From positions 2,947,001 to 3,011,000 of the forward strand of contig NZ_JAZHRR010000001.1 in the NCBI RefSeq assembly GCF_036924515.1: 64,000 nucleotides of DNA, written 5' to 3'. This stretch comes from Bradyrhizobium sp. AZCC 1610 (GTDB taxonomy: Bacteria > Pseudomonadota > Alphaproteobacteria > Rhizobiales > Xanthobacteraceae). The notes below the pieces were generated by a model. It did no database searches. It saw only the letters and a program-made list of their open reading frames with translations, and had not been told where the DNA came from. How positions within the stretch are numbered: the stretch's first letter is position 1; each line of letters starts with the position of its first letter. Position numbers and translations under genes: made by a program. Shown here piece by piece: positions 32,399-41,534 of this stretch.

Positions 32399-35300
32399 CA
32401 GGAGCAGCCGGTGGTCTCGCCGCACGAGTCGCACTTCAAGCAGGTGCCGTTCCGCACCATCGTGAAGTTCGAGCAGTTCGGGCAGGCGTGGCCCTCGTAG
32501 CCCTTCATCTTCGCGACCGACAGCTTGTCGGGCACCACCGTTACGGCCGGAGCCGAGACCGTGACAGCGTCCTTCGTGATCACGACGTTGTTGATCACGA
32601 TGGGTTGCTCCTTACCCAAGCCTTCCCCGATCGAGGTGTGCGAGCACTCCTCGGGGGTGACGTGAGCCAGGTCGTCGCGATCAAGGTAGTTGATCGCCAG
32701 ATCCCGGAAGATGAAGTCGATGATCGACGTCGCGTTCTTCACCCGGTCGTGTTCCTGGACGAACCCGGAGGGCTCGAACCGGAAGAACGTGTAGGCGTCG
32801 ACAAACTCCTCCAGCGGCACGCCGTACTGCAAGCCGAGGCTCACAGCGATGGCGAAGGCGTTCATCAGCGACCGGAAGGCGGCGCCTTCCTTGTGCATGT
32901 CGACGAAGAACTCACCCAGGCGCCCGTCCGGATATTCTCCGGTGCGGAGGTAGACCTTGTGGCCGCCGACGATCGAGCGCTGCGTGTAGCCCTTCCGCTT
33001 GGATGGAAGCTTCTCGCGCTTGCGCACGATCTTCTCCACCACCTGGATCACCGTCTTCGGCGCCTCGTCCTCCTCGCCGTCGATGTCGGCCATCCAGGTC
33101 GCGTTCAGCGGCTGGGACAGCTTCGATCCGTCGCGATAGATCGCGTTGGCCTTCAGACCCAACTGCCAGGACAGCTTGTAGGCTTCCGCCACATCCGCTG
33201 CGGTGGCGCTGTTTGGCATGTTGATCGTCTTCGAGATCGCGCCCGAGATGAACGGCTGAACCGCAGCCATCATTCGGATGTGACCCTCGGACGAGATGAA
33301 CCGCTTGCCGGTCTTGCCGCACGGGTTGGCGCAGTCGAACACAGCATAGTGCTCCGGCTTGAGATACGGTGCGCCTTCCAGCGTCATCGTGCCGCAAACC
33401 TCGGTGTTGACCCGCTCGATCTCTTCCTTGGCGAAGCCGAGCTTCTCCCAATCCGCCAGGAAGCGGATGTCGAAAGCAGCCCGGACACCTTCGTTCGTCA
33501 GCTTGATGCCAGCATCGAAAGCCGCCTTCTCGAACTTCGCCGGCAGCATGCCCACGCCAGTGGCGTAGACCACGATGGCCTCGATCTCCGAGTTGGAGTA
33601 GCCCAGCTTGCGCAGGGCAGGGCGCACCGCCTGGTTGATGATCTTGAAGTAGCCGCCGCCGGCCAGCTTCTTGAACTTCACCAGCGCGAAGTCAGGCTCC
33701 ACACCCGTGGTGTCGCAATCCATCAGCAGGCCGATCGTCCCGGTGGGGGCGATGACCGTGGTCTGAGCATTGCGGAAACCGTACTCGCGGCCCAACCGAT
33801 ACGCCTCACCCCAGATGCGGTCGGCGACGGCACCGAGATTTTTCTGCGGCAGGTTGTCCCAGTCGAGCTTCACCGGCTCGATCGACAGACCTTCGTATTC
33901 GTCATTGCCGACCACGGCCATGTAGTGGTTGCCGATCACCCGCAGCATCGCCTCGCGGTTTTCCTGGAACTTGACGAACGAACCCAGCTCCTGCGCCATC
34001 TCGGCGGAGGTCTTGTAGGCCGTTCCGGTCATGATTGCCGTCAGCGCGCCCGCCATGGCTCGACCTTCAGGCGAGTCGTAGGCGAGACCCATCGACATCA
34101 GCAGACCGCCGATGTTGGCGTAGCCGAGGCCGAGCGTCCGGTACTCGTATGACTTCAGCGCGATTTCCTTGGACGGGAACTGCGCCATTGCCACCGAGAT
34201 CTCCAGGACGATGGTGATCAGCCGGTTCGCATGGATGAACGACTCAACGTCGAACGTGTAGACGTTCGAAGCAGTGAAGTCTCGCACGTAGAACGTCAGC
34301 AGATTGGTCGACGCCAGGTTACACGCCGTGTCGTCTAGGAACATGTATTCCGAGCAGGGGTTGGACCCGCGGATCGGACCGCCGGCAGGGCAGGTGTGCC
34401 ATTCGTTCATCGTCGTGTTGAAGTGCAGGCCAGGATCGGCCGACTCCCACGCAGCGCGAACGATCTTCTGCCAGAGGTGACGGGCGCTGACGGTCTTGAT
34501 GACCTTGCCATCGGTGCGACCGATCAGGTTCCAGCTCTCGTCATTCTCGACAGCCTTCAGGAAGGCATCGGTGACCGACACGGTGTTGTTCGAGTTCTGG
34601 CCCGACACCGTCTCGTAGGCAGCCGACTGCCAGTCCACATCGAACTCCGGGAAGCTGAAGTTCTCTGCCTGGGCTTCGAGCTGCAGAACGCGCTGGATGT
34701 AGGAGTCCGGCACGAACGCCTTGCGGGCAGCCTTGATCGAGGCTTTCACGGCCTGATCGTCGGCAGCCATCGACGCTTCGTAGATGTCGTAGAGGTGCTT
34801 CTTCGTCGCTTTCGAACCGGCGACCAGAGCAGCGACCTTCTTCTCCTCCTCGACCTTCCAGTCGATGTATTCCTCGATGTCCGGATGATCGATGTCGACG
34901 ATGACCATTTTGGCAGCGCGGCGCGTCGTTCCGCCCGACTTGATGGCGCCGGCAGCGCGATCGCCGATCTTGAGGAACGACATGATGCCCGACGAGGTGC
35001 CGCCACCCGACAGCTTCTCACCCTTGCCGCGGAGGCTCGAGAAGTTGGTGCCGGTGCCGGAGCCGTACTTGAACAGGCGAGCCTCGCGGACCCACAGGTC
35101 CATGATGCCGCCGTCCTGGATCAGGTTGTCGCCGATCGACTGAATGAAGCAGGCGTGCGGCTGCGGGCGCTCATAGGCGGAGGTCGACGACAGGACCTGC
35201 GGAAGCAGAGCTTCGTCGGTGTCGCTGACGTAGAAGTGCCCTTGAGCCGGACCGTCGATGCCGTATGCCCAATGCAGACCGGTGTTGAACCACTGCGGCG

Positions 35301-35802
35301 AATTGGGGGCGAACATCTGGTTGGCGAGCATGAAGCGCAGCTCGTCGTAGAACGCGCGGGCGTTTGCTTCCGCATCCTCGTCGAGGTCGGCGCGGGTGAC
35401 GTACTGGCTCATGGTGCCGGGAACGAAGTAGCCTTCCTTCCAGCCCCAATAGGTCCAGCAGCCGGCGAGGCGATCGAACACCTGCTTGGCGGAGGTCTCG
35501 CTGGTCAGGTAGTTGCCCGCTTCAGCTAGGGGGTAGGGGGTGCCAACGCAGCGCTGCAGCCACGTCGGAACACCTTCCTCAGGCACCCGCTCCAACAGCT
35601 TGGGAACGCCGGCCTTGCGGAAGTATTTCTGGGCGAGGACGTCAACAGCGACCTGCGACCAGGACGCCGGCACCTCGATGTTCTCCATGCGGAAAACGAC
35701 CGAGCCGTCCGGGTTCTTGATCTCGCTGGTCGCGGTCCGCCATTCGATCAGGTCGTATGGGGACTTGCTGCCATCAACGGTGAAGCGACGCTCAATTCTC
35801 AT
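32398..35802 (-). CDS. nrdJ: Adenosylcobalamin-dependent ribonucleotide reductase (class II)
   Basis: Makes dNTPs from NDPs by B12 radical chemistry. It has 1134 residues, the long NrdJ form. It begins [11 protein letters not shown] then [15 protein letters not shown], and carries the conserved segments [39 protein letters not shown] and [20 protein letters not shown]. The C-terminus has a zinc ribbon (CPNC...[14 protein letters not shown]) that supplies reducing Cys. ATG 35802 is chosen by family N-terminus although its ribosome site is weak. It gives the phage oxygen-independent dNTP supply. Confidence 0.96.
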   Translation of the reverse strand: MRIERRFTVDGSKSPYDLIEWRTATSEIKNPDGSVVFRMENIEVPASWSQVAVDVLAQKYFRKAGVPKLLERVPEEGVPTWLQRCVGTPYPLAEAGNYLTSETSAKQVFDRLAGCWTYWGWKEGYFVPGTMSQYVTRADLDEDAEANARAFYDELRFMLANQMFAPNSPQWFNTGLHWAYGIDGPAQGHFYVSDTDEALLPQVLSSTSAYERPQPHACFIQSIGDNLIQDGGIMDLWVREARLFKYGSGTGTNFSSLRGKGEKLSGGGTSSGIMSFLKIGDRAAGAIKSGGTTRRAAKMVIVDIDHPDIEEYIDWKVEEEKKVAALVAGSKATKKHLYDIYEASMAADDQAVKASIKAARKAFVPDSYIQRVLQLEAQAENFSFPEFDVDWQSAAYETVSGQNSNNTVSVTDAFLKAVENDESWNLIGRTDGKVIKTVSARHLWQKIVRAAWESADPGLHFNTTMNEWHTCPAGGPIRGSNPCSEYMFLDDTACNLASTNLLTFYVRDFTASNVYTFDVESFIHANRLITIVLEISVAMAQFPSKEIALKSYEYRTLGLGYANIGGLLMSMGLAYDSPEGRAMAGALTAIMTGTAYKTSAEMAQELGSFVKFQENREAMLRVIGNHYMAVVGNDEYEGLSIEPVKLDWDNLPQKNLGAVADRIWGEAYRLGREYGFRNAQTTVIAPTGTIGLLMDCDTTGVEPDFALVKFKKLAGGGYFKIINQAVRPALRKLGYSNSEIEAIVVYATGVGMLPAKFEKAAFDAGIKLTNEGVRAAFDIRFLADWEKLGFAKEEIERVNTEVCGTMTLEGAPYLKPEHYAVFDCANPCGKTGKRFISSEGHIRMMAAVQPFISGAISKTINMPNSATAADVAEAYKLSWQLGLKANAIYRDGSKLSQPLNATWMADIDGEEDEAPKTVIQVVEKIVRKREKLPSKRKGYTQRSIVGGHKVYLRTGEYPDGRLGEFFVDMHKEGAAFRSLMNAFAIAVSLGLQYGVPLEEFVDAYTFFRFEPSGFVQEHDRVKNATSIIDFIFRDLAINYLDRDDLAHVTPEECSHTSIGEGLGKEQPIVINNVVITKDAVTVSAPAVTVVPDKLSVAKMKGYEGHACPNCSNFTMVRNGTCLKCDSCGETTGCS

Positions 35803-35839
35803 GAACTGGTATTCTCTTGCGTTTCTTTGTTGGAAGGTC

Positions 35840-35862
35840 CCGGCCACGTCGGCCGGGATGCT
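35840..35862 (-). other. Stem-loop in front of nrdJ
   Basis: CCCGGCC-acgtc-GGCCGGG forms a 7-bp GC stem between the upstream gene's stop and the nrdJ start, without a T-run. It may be an mRNA processing or stabilising hairpin rather than a terminator. Confidence 0.5.
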
Positions 35863-35879
35863 CAGTCATCGGTCGAGCG

Positions 35880-36230
35880 TCAGCCGCCGCGCTTCGTCGA
35901 GCGGTACGGGTAGGGCTTGGAGTAATCGATCGGGAATTGTCGCTTGAGCGGCACGAACTTCACTGGCTGTTTCGACAGCTCGGTGAGGAGGGACTTGATG
36001 GCCTCGTCGTTCGCGCCGTCCTTGGGATCGAGCGCATTGAGCTGCGACACCAGGCCGTTCACCTTGCTGGCCTCGTCAGCCTTCAGGTTACGCGATGCGT
36101 GAACGACGGTGCCGTTCGGCACGTAGTCGAACTTCTTCTTGATCGTCCGCTTCTGCTGCTGCTGGAGCAGGAAGTGGAAGGCTTTCATCAGGCCCATCGA
36201 GTTATTGTCGTGAACTGCTACCTGTCTCAT
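35880..36230 (-). CDS. Phage hypothetical protein
   Basis: 116 residues, basic. An early Q/K-rich helix (LLQQQQKRTIKKKFDYVPNG) suggests nucleic-acid contact; the rest is unremarkable. GAGGA precedes ATG 36230, and the palindromic site ends 14 bases before the start. First gene of the unit that includes nrdJ. Not recognised. Confidence 0.65.
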   Translation of the reverse strand: MRQVAVHDNNSMGLMKAFHFLLQQQQKRTIKKKFDYVPNGTVVHASRNLKADEASKVNGLVSQLNALDPKDGANDEAIKSLLTELSKQPVKFVPLKRQFPIDYSKPYPYRSTKRGG

Positions 36231-36243
36231 TAGGTCCTCTCTC

Positions 36244-36259
36244 TTTGAATTCATGCAAA
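36244..36259 (-). promoter_or_regulatory. Palindromic phage site
   Basis: Minus strand TTTGCATGAATTCAAA preceded directly by CTGACG. It controls, by position, the unit beginning at 36230 and containing nrdJ. Confidence 0.75.
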
Positions 36260-36261
36260 CG

Positions 36262-36483
36262 TCAGGACACGGATCTGATGATCCGTCTGATCTGCTGCCG
36301 GGTGAACTTGTTGGTGTTGGACGTCCTCGGAGAGGCGGCGAACGGGATTGAGTGCCATTTGCCTTTGAACAGAAACCTGATCCGATGGTGTCTCTTGTCG
36401 TGGTCGAAGTCGAAGTCTTCGATCTCTCCACTATCCTTCAGTCTCTGAACTTCCTTCTTCACCTCTCGAACATGACTTTCCAT
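36262..36483 (-). CDS. Small phage protein
   Basis: 73 residues: a helical, charged first third (VREVKKEVQRLKDSGEIEDF), then a beta-like basic segment (RHHRIRFLFKGKWHSIPFAA). The layout is reminiscent of small HicA-like RNA-binding domains, but the key residues are not clear. It overlaps the end of the HNH gene by 53 bases. Confidence 0.55.
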   Translation of the reverse strand: MESHVREVKKEVQRLKDSGEIEDFDFDHDKRHHRIRFLFKGKWHSIPFAASPRTSNTNKFTRQQIRRIIRSVS

Positions 36484-36943
36484 TCTTGCCCCTCTTCGGA
36501 AATGGTCGTGATGGCCATTTCTTTTTCATGCGCTTCGGCGGCTCCTCGGCCGCCTCATTGGGATCAATCAGCTTCGCCAACATGCGACGTCTGAACTCCT
36601 CGGTTTCCCGGGCGATCCGCTTCGTTCTTGCAATCTCGGTGACGTCGGCACCGCGCTTCGAGGCCTTCGATCCGAAGGTCTTGGCCGCGTGGCAATCGAC
36701 GTGCTTTGCGAAGATGTGCTCCGGGTCATTCGACGGCGGAACGGTGTCCTTCGCTTCTGGATCCCAGCAGCGCAGCTGCAATGCCGGGAAGTGATCGAAT
36801 TGGGTGTCTTCGAGCTTCCCCAGCTTCTCGCTGCAGGAAGCACAGTTGCCACCCTGTCTGATAACCACCTTGAGCTTCACCTTGTCCGGGATCGCCTTGC
36901 GGAAACCGGGTGGTGGAGCGAGGGGGAGAGCTTCGATCAGCAT
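36431..36943 (-). CDS. HNH endonuclease-like protein
   Basis: 170 residues. CASCSEKLGK, QFDHFPALQLR and PEHIFAKHVDCHAAKT fit an HNH nuclease (zinc Cys pair, general-base His, final HxxxH/C). Phages use such enzymes in packaging, homing or recombination. ATG 36943 is chosen; it has no Shine-Dalgarno but falls where a transcript from the overlapping promoter would begin, so a leaderless mRNA is possible. Confidence 0.75.
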   Translation of the reverse strand: MLIEALPLAPPPGFRKAIPDKVKLKVVIRQGGNCASCSEKLGKLEDTQFDHFPALQLRCWDPEAKDTVPPSNDPEHIFAKHVDCHAAKTFGSKASKRGADVTEIARTKRIARETEEFRRRMLAKLIDPNEAAEEPPKRMKKKWPSRPFPKRGKNGKSCSRGEEGSSETEG

Positions 36944-36955
36944 TTGCGTTTCGTA

Positions 36956-36971
36956 TTTGCATTCACGCAAA
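36956..36971 (-). promoter_or_regulatory. Palindromic phage site inside a promoter
   Basis: Minus strand TTTGCGTGAATGCAAA fills the spacer between TTGACT (-35) and TACGAA (-10), spacing 17. This is the clearest case of the motif overlapping a promoter, which suggests repression by occlusion. Confidence 0.8.
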
Positions 36972-36974
36972 CAG

Positions 36975-37205
36975 TCAAGCAGAACGTTTTTTCAGCCGAG
37001 CAACGGCTCTCTCCCAGGCGGTAAGACCTTCCTTGGTGATCTGACCGCCCGGCGTGATGACGTCCTTTCTCACTAGGGCGTCGAAGGTTCTTCTCTGGCC
37101 ATTCCCCGGGACGGCACCAATGGCGAGATCACAGGCGTGCGCCCAGATCTGCTGCGCCGGCACCCACTCGTCGAGGAATGCCATCTGCGCTTTCGACAGC
37201 CTCAT
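36975..37205 (-). CDS. Phage hypothetical protein
   Basis: 76 residues (MRLSKAQMAFLDEWVPAQQI...), with helical ends and a possible winged-helix look (RTFDALVRKDVITPGGQITK). Coupled by ATGA to the upstream gene. Not recognised. Confidence 0.6.
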   Translation of the reverse strand: MRLSKAQMAFLDEWVPAQQIWAHACDLAIGAVPGNGQRRTFDALVRKDVITPGGQITKEGLTAWERAVARLKKRSA

Positions 37206-37417
37206 TTAAACCTCTTCCGAATTTCCAGCAGTCCAGAGATCAGGCCATCAAGGTCTCGCTCTTCGAGGAAGACTCCAGATCCACGATCGTCGCCGTCTTT
37301 AGCGATCCAGACAGTGACACCGGAACGATATGGCTCACCCATATTGTCCTTGTACGCCTTGATGCAGGCGCCTTCCTCGCCGACGATTGTGAAGGATGTG
37401 ATCTCAATGCCCCTCAT
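37202..37417 (-). CDS. Phage hypothetical protein
   Basis: 71 residues, start at ATG 37417 overlapping the upstream stop. Mixed strand/helix (GIEITSFTIVGEEGACIKAY). Soluble, not recognised. Confidence 0.6.
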   Translation of the reverse strand: MRGIEITSFTIVGEEGACIKAYKDNMGEPYRSGVTVWIAKDGDDRGSGVFLEERDLDGLISGLLEIRKRFK

Positions 37418-37683
37418 GCCTTCAGTTCCTTCATCTCGATCTTGATGGTGGTCAGGTTGTTGCCGACCAGATAGGCCAGCAGTCGCATAGCCGGGATACG
37501 GCGCACTCGGTCGCCAGTATTGGGATTTACGGTCGTGATCTCGCTCCGTGGGAACTTCGGCGGAGCCTTCCATCCCTTCGGAGTCGTGATCATGATTGCC
37601 GCATCCTCAGCCGGCTGCTTGTTGAGCGTGTAGAAGTTGATTGCCTCCACACACCGTTTGGCGAGGTTGTCAGCGTTGCTCAT
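37414..37683 (-). CDS. Phage hypothetical protein
   Basis: 89 residues; GGAG seven bases before ATG 37683. N-terminal helix (NADNLAKRCVEAINFYTLN), then a beta segment. Overlaps the 3' end of the GTG-started gene upstream by 14 bases. Not recognised. Confidence 0.62.
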   Translation of the reverse strand: MSNADNLAKRCVEAINFYTLNKQPAEDAAIMITTPKGWKAPPKFPRSEITTVNPNTGDRVRRIPAMRLLAYLVGNNLTTIKIEMKELKA

Positions 37684-37822
37684 ACGGTCTCCTCTGGATC
37701 TTGCCGTCAGCGATGCGCCTCTCCAGCATCCGGAAGGCATACTTTAGAGACGGAGCAAGGCAGTGGAAATTGCCGCCGTACCAGCCCGTCTCTTCGCAGA
37801 TGATCGGTGTGTAGAACCTCAC
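37670..37822 (-). CDS. 50-residue phage protein (GTG start)
   Basis: RFYTPIICEETGWYGGNFHC opens the frame, and the end is basic. GTG 37822 overlaps the stop of the upstream gene (GTGA), with AGGAGG close by. Not recognised. Confidence 0.55.
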   Translation of the reverse strand: MRFYTPIICEETGWYGGNFHCLAPSLKYAFRMLERRIADGKIQRRPYEQR

Positions 37823-38301
37823 GCCGCCTCCTTCTCTTCTTCCTTCCAGTTGGCCTCAGCTCGCGCTTCTTTCAGCAGCAGGCTCAGGTCGATACCTGGG
37901 ATGATGTTGGTTTCGATGATGTTCATGGCCCGATCGAAGTAGGCCTTGAACGTGTCTTCCTTCATCGCGTCGTACGCGGTGGAGGAGGGGATCATGATGA
38001 TCTCGCCGGTCACGGTCATGATCGGCTCGACCACGCCACAGCCGAGCAGCAGTGTCTTGTGCAGGCTGTCTTCGTCGACGAACAGGTCGGTGTTCTTCAC
38101 GATGATGCGAAGGACGACGCGATACAGCCGATGCCGGGGCTGGCTGCGCTGCTGTGCGATGTTGACGCGCAGCACCTTCTTGAAGGGGAGCGCTTCGAAC
38201 ATCTCGCGGTCGTAGTTCGCGTAAGGCACCAGGTGCCCGTCCTCGTTCTTGACGACGTAGATCCACGGGTTCTTGGACTTGCTGGACGATTTGCTGCTCA
38301 T
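37819..38301 (-). CDS. Phage protein, DUF1367-like
   Basis: 160 residues. QQRSQPRHRLYRVVLRIIVK, then LHKTLLLGCGVVEPI and TFKAYFDRAMNIIETNIIPG recall DUF1367/NinB-type recombination accessory proteins of lambdoid phages, which share the R-S-x-x-H-R-x-Y theme. The assignment is by pattern only. It is in the recombination operon with the SSAP and exonuclease genes. Confidence 0.5.
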   Translation of the reverse strand: MSSKSSSKSKNPWIYVVKNEDGHLVPYANYDREMFEALPFKKVLRVNIAQQRSQPRHRLYRVVLRIIVKNTDLFVDEDSLHKTLLLGCGVVEPIMTVTGEIIMIPSSTAYDAMKEDTFKAYFDRAMNIIETNIIPGIDLSLLLKEARAEANWKEEEKEAA

Positions 38302-38501
38302 GATGGTTCGTCCAACTCCACTTCAGCCCAATCCTGAACCAGCGCCATCCAGTGCTGGTGGTTATCGAGGTCGAGCCGCAGTTCAGGGTCGTCCTCTCGA
38401 CCCTCGATGATGCCCTTCAATCGGCGTGCGAGCTTTTCGGTGTCGTCGTAGGTGAGCGCCTTGACCGATCTGGCCAGGCGGGTGAGTGGTGTTTCAGCCA
38501 T
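38298..38501 (-). CDS. Small phage hypothetical protein
   Basis: 67 residues, acidic, helical (TRLARSVKALTYDDTEKLAR). ATGA coupling to the downstream gene. Not recognised. Confidence 0.6.
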   Translation of the reverse strand: MAETPLTRLARSVKALTYDDTEKLARRLKGIIEGREDDPELRLDLDNHQHWMALVQDWAEVELDEPS

Positions 38502-38508
38502 CGTGTTC

Positions 38509-38760
38509 TCAAATCAGCGGCCGGCGACGTGGCGCCCTGGCTCTGGGTTTCGGTTGCTCGGGTTTCTCGGCCTCGCATTCCGTCAGGAGGGCGATCCGAT
38601 CGCGGCAGGCTGCGACGAGGCGATCAATCTGGTCCTGAGACAGCCCATATTGTTCTCGATGGGCTCTCTCGGCCTCCCACCAGGACCGAAGTCCTGATGG
38701 GGTTTGAGCCAGTGTGATGCCCCACAGAGCCAGCTCCATGTAGGCTTCAGCCTGGGTCAT
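38509..38760 (-). CDS. Small phage hypothetical protein
   Basis: 83 residues: helical N-terminal part (TQAEAYMELALWGITLAQT) and a basic, proline-rich tail (KPRARAPRRRP). The tail could bind nucleic acid. Not recognised. Confidence 0.6.
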   Translation of the reverse strand: MTQAEAYMELALWGITLAQTPSGLRSWWEAERAHREQYGLSQDQIDRLVAACRDRIALLTECEAEKPEQPKPRARAPRRRPLI

Positions 38761-38766
38761 GACGCC

Positions 38767-39540
38767 TTACGCAGCTTTGTCCTTCGCCGCCTTCAGCTCC
38801 TTGGACCGGGCGTTGGCCTTCTGGCGCAGGAACTTCTCGTCGTCGACATGCAGCTTGGCGAGGTCGTCCTTGAAGTCGTCAGATCCGACGAGCGTCAGGA
38901 CTTCCGCGTTGTTCTTGCAGCCGGCGATCGCCTTCTCCCACTTGTCGAGGATGGCATCAGCCTCCTCGGCAGTGAGCCCACCGTCGTCCTTCTGGTGGTC
39001 GCCGGACGGACCGCGGTCATCGTTCCGGTCGCTTCGGCGCTCGTTATCGTTGTTGAACGCATCGACGCCGTCGCGCATGTCCGCCTTGCGGTCGTTGATG
39101 TAGCGGTTGTCGTCGTACAGACCGAGATGTACGTCGGCGCCGAACCCGAGGAGGCTGAGCCCCTTGGAGATCGCGTCGGTCAGTGATTTCTTCGGCGCCT
39201 CTTCGTCGGTGTAGTAGCCGTTCTTATTCTTGCCGACGAACTGGGTCTGGCCGAAGTGCTCGATCTCGCCGCGCTTTCCGTTCCACTCGTACCAGAGCTT
39301 GATCCGGACAACGTGGACGATGTCCTTGTCCTGGCCAGGCTGATACTTCTCGTCGATGACATTCCAACCCCAGCCGATACCGAGCGGCCCGAACACCTGG
39401 GTCGCCTTCTTCGCCGAGTAGGTGGCATTGATCGACGTTCCCTTGAAACCACCACCGCGGTTGAACTGCTTGGTGTATTTCATATCGGTCGTCTCGACCG
39501 CATCCCAGATCGCGAGATTGTCTTGCTGCTTAGTGCTCAT
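38767..39540 (-). CDS. Rad52/ERF-like single-strand annealing protein
   Basis: 257 residues. The N-terminal half has the annealase pattern: SINATYSAKKATQVFGPLGI, GWGWNVIDEKY and the hallmark KKSLTDAISKGLSLLGFGAD followed by VHLGLYDDN. The C-terminal third is charged and disordered. It anneals complementary strands during phage recombination together with the YqaJ exonuclease 38 bases upstream. ATG 39540 is preferred over the open frame at 39573. Confidence 0.78.
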   Translation of the reverse strand: MSTKQQDNLAIWDAVETTDMKYTKQFNRGGGFKGTSINATYSAKKATQVFGPLGIGWGWNVIDEKYQPGQDKDIVHVVRIKLWYEWNGKRGEIEHFGQTQFVGKNKNGYYTDEEAPKKSLTDAISKGLSLLGFGADVHLGLYDDNRYINDRKADMRDGVDAFNNDNERRSDRNDDRGPSGDHQKDDGGLTAEEADAILDKWEKAIAGCKNNAEVLTLVGSDDFKDDLAKLHVDDEKFLRQKANARSKELKAAKDKAA

Positions 39541-39578
39541 GGTCTTCCTCTTGGTGATTGGGGTGGAGGGCAAGGGCG

Positions 39579-40544
39579 TTAGGCCGCCGCTGCCTCTTCC
39601 TTGTTGTCGTTGCTGGCTTTGGCCTTCTTCGGCTTGGCCGCTGCCTTCGTGGACTTCGCCGGGGGCGGGAACAGACCGCTGTCCTTGTCCGCCTGCTCGA
39701 CAGCAGCCTTGTCAAAGTCGATCAGCATCTTGCCGTCCTTCGACAGCTTGATCGTCACGCCCTTGCCCGAAGCCTGCTGAGCATCGGCCGGCATCAGCTT
39801 CTTGATGTCCTTCTTCGCCTTGTCGTGCTTCTTGACCGCGGTGACGGTCTTGATCAGCGTGGCGGCCTGGTCAGCCCACTCGTTGCTTTCGTTCATGTCG
39901 ACGATGCGTATCCGCTCGACCAGCGGCACGACGATCTCCGGCGTTCCAGGCATGCGACCGGTCTCGACGCACTCCCAGAAGTCCTTCTCTGCCTTGAGCA
40001 GTTCGGAGTGATAGAAGACGTCCGCCTCGATCTCGGCGCGATACCACTGGGCCGCGCCGGTCAGGATCGACAGATGTGCAACCGGAAGATCGGTCACCAT
40101 CATGTTGTGCTGACATTGCGGGTAGTACTTCTCGATCGCCTTCTCCATGTCGAAGCCGAACGGGAACATGAACTTGAATTCGACGATGCCGAACGGTGCG
40201 GACGTCGGGGTCTCGCGGAGGTAGCCGTCCAGCGTCGTGTGAGCCTTGTCCCAGTCCGGGTAATGGACCTTCAGCTGCTCGTCGGTGACCCACCAGCCGG
40301 TGTCCTTTTCCATCAGGTCGGCATTGAGCGGCTCGGTCAGGTTGCCGAGATTGATGAGGATGACCTCGCTCAGGTCCTCCGGCTCCTTTTCGCCGCGCTT
40401 CTCGCGCCACAGTCGCTCGATGGCCTTCTGGTCGCCGGACATGATGATCTTGGCATCGGAGCCGCCGATCGAACCCATGCGGGCCTTTCGCGCTTCCTCG
40501 CTCATGCCGATGTGGCCAGTGCGCCTATAGTTCGGTGGTTGCAT
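39579..40544 (-). CDS. YqaJ-like viral exonuclease
   Basis: 321 residues. PD-(D/E)xK nuclease signs: MGSIGGSDAKIIMSG, HTTLDGYLRET (catalytic Asp) and FGIVEFKFMFP (E-x-K). The enzyme makes 3' overhangs for the annealing protein. The C-terminal 60 residues are Lys/Ala-rich and disordered. GGAGA precedes ATG 40544; the palindromic site variant is just upstream. Confidence 0.85.
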   Translation of the reverse strand: MQPPNYRRTGHIGMSEEARKARMGSIGGSDAKIIMSGDQKAIERLWREKRGEKEPEDLSEVILINLGNLTEPLNADLMEKDTGWWVTDEQLKVHYPDWDKAHTTLDGYLRETPTSAPFGIVEFKFMFPFGFDMEKAIEKYYPQCQHNMMVTDLPVAHLSILTGAAQWYRAEIEADVFYHSELLKAEKDFWECVETGRMPGTPEIVVPLVERIRIVDMNESNEWADQAATLIKTVTAVKKHDKAKKDIKKLMPADAQQASGKGVTIKLSKDGKMLIDFDKAAVEQADKDSGLFPPPAKSTKAAAKPKKAKASNDNKEEAAAA

Positions 40545-40552
40545 TGCAATCT

Positions 40553-40568
40553 CCTGCATTCAAACAAA
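40553..40568 (-). promoter_or_regulatory. Palindromic phage site (variant)
   Basis: Minus strand TTTGTTTGAATGCAGG, with TGTCCA upstream. It precedes the exonuclease/annealase operon. The left part matches the 30877 variant. Confidence 0.55.
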
Positions 40569-40590
40569 CGATTGGACATAGCTCCGCCGT

Positions 40591-41298
40591 CTACGCGGCT
40601 TCGCTGGTTTCCTTTTCCCGGTAGTCGAGCCAGACGGCTTCCTTACCGAGGGTCTCTACGAATGCGGCGTGTGCCGCGCGATCCTCTGCCGTCACCCTGG
40701 AGGCGAGCGGCGTGGGCCGCTGCCTGATGACGGGCTTGATGACTTCCTCCTGGACCGCAAAGAGATCCAGGGACATTCCAAATTGCCGGCCGCCGAGCAT
40801 CTCGACGTAGACTTCGGCAAGAAGCTCCGCGTCCAGAAGGGCGCCGTGCTCCGTTCTTCTCGAGTTGTCGACGCCGAAGGCACTGCAGAGAGCGTCCAGC
40901 GTGTGCTTCCCGCGGGGCCGCTTCTCCTTGGCCAGCTCCAGGGTGTCGACGATTTCGTTTTCGAGCGGCTCGTAGCCGAGGCGATCCAGCTCCTCGTTCA
41001 GCATGCCGATGTCGAAGCTGGCGTTGTGGATCACCAGCTTCGCGCCGTCGATGAACTTGAGGAACCGGTCAGCAATCCTGCGGAACGTGGGCTTGCTCGA
41101 CAGGAAGACGTCACTGAGTCCGTGGACCCTGAACGCTTCCTTGTGGACCGGCTGTCCCTGGGGATTGATGTACTGGTGGAACGTCTTGCCGGTCGGCATC
41201 ATGTCGACCAGTTCGACGCAGCCGATTTCGATCACGCGATCGACCTTGCGGTCGAGGCCCGTCGTTTCGGTGTCCAGTACGATCTCTCGAATGCTCAA
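40591..41298 (-). CDS. DnaQ-like 3'-5' exonuclease (DNA polymerase III epsilon type)
   Basis: 235 residues, full epsilon length. Exo I IVLDTETTGLDR, Exo II VIHNASFDIGMLNEEL, Exo III with HTLDALCSAFG and EHGALLDAELLAEVY (DEDDh). It proofreads or trims DNA ends. The close match to the chromosomal epsilon pattern suggests capture from a bacterial host. Coupled by ATGA to the upstream gene. Confidence 0.9.
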   Translation of the reverse strand: MSIREIVLDTETTGLDRKVDRVIEIGCVELVDMMPTGKTFHQYINPQGQPVHKEAFRVHGLSDVFLSSKPTFRRIADRFLKFIDGAKLVIHNASFDIGMLNEELDRLGYEPLENEIVDTLELAKEKRPRGKHTLDALCSAFGVDNSRRTEHGALLDAELLAEVYVEMLGGRQFGMSLDLFAVQEEVIKPVIRQRPTPLASRVTAEDRAAHAAFVETLGKEAVWLDYREKETSEAA

Positions 41299-41534
41299 AA
41301 CGATCGCCTCGTGATTGGATCGATGCCATCCCGATACATCTGCGCAAACACCAGGTCGCGCAGCCGATCGGCGATGACTTGTGACGTGTCCAGCAGGGCG
41401 CTGGTCGCCATCTCGACATCCTCGGGCGAACCGTTGATGTAGGCGGCTTCCAGCCTGCAGATGGTGGCCTCATGGATGCGCCTGGCCGACTGAAGGCGCA
41501 GGTACGCATCCGTTTCCTCGGGGCTACGCGGCAT
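41295..41534 (-). CDS. Small phage hypothetical protein
   Basis: 79 residues, helical (PEETDAYLRLQSARRIHEAT). It overlaps the upstream gene by 11 bases and the dnaQ-like gene by 4. Not recognised. Confidence 0.6.
   Translation of the reverse strand: MPRSPEETDAYLRLQSARRIHEATICRLEAAYINGSPEDVEMATSALLDTSQVIADRLRDLVFAQMYRDGIDPITRRSF

Noticed and set aside
32488..34152. Long plus-strand open frame (554 codons) opposite nrdJ
   Set aside because: It is the antisense shadow of the clearly conserved nrdJ; its composition (His/Arg/Asp/Val-rich) is that of a reverse-complement frame and it lacks a ribosome site.
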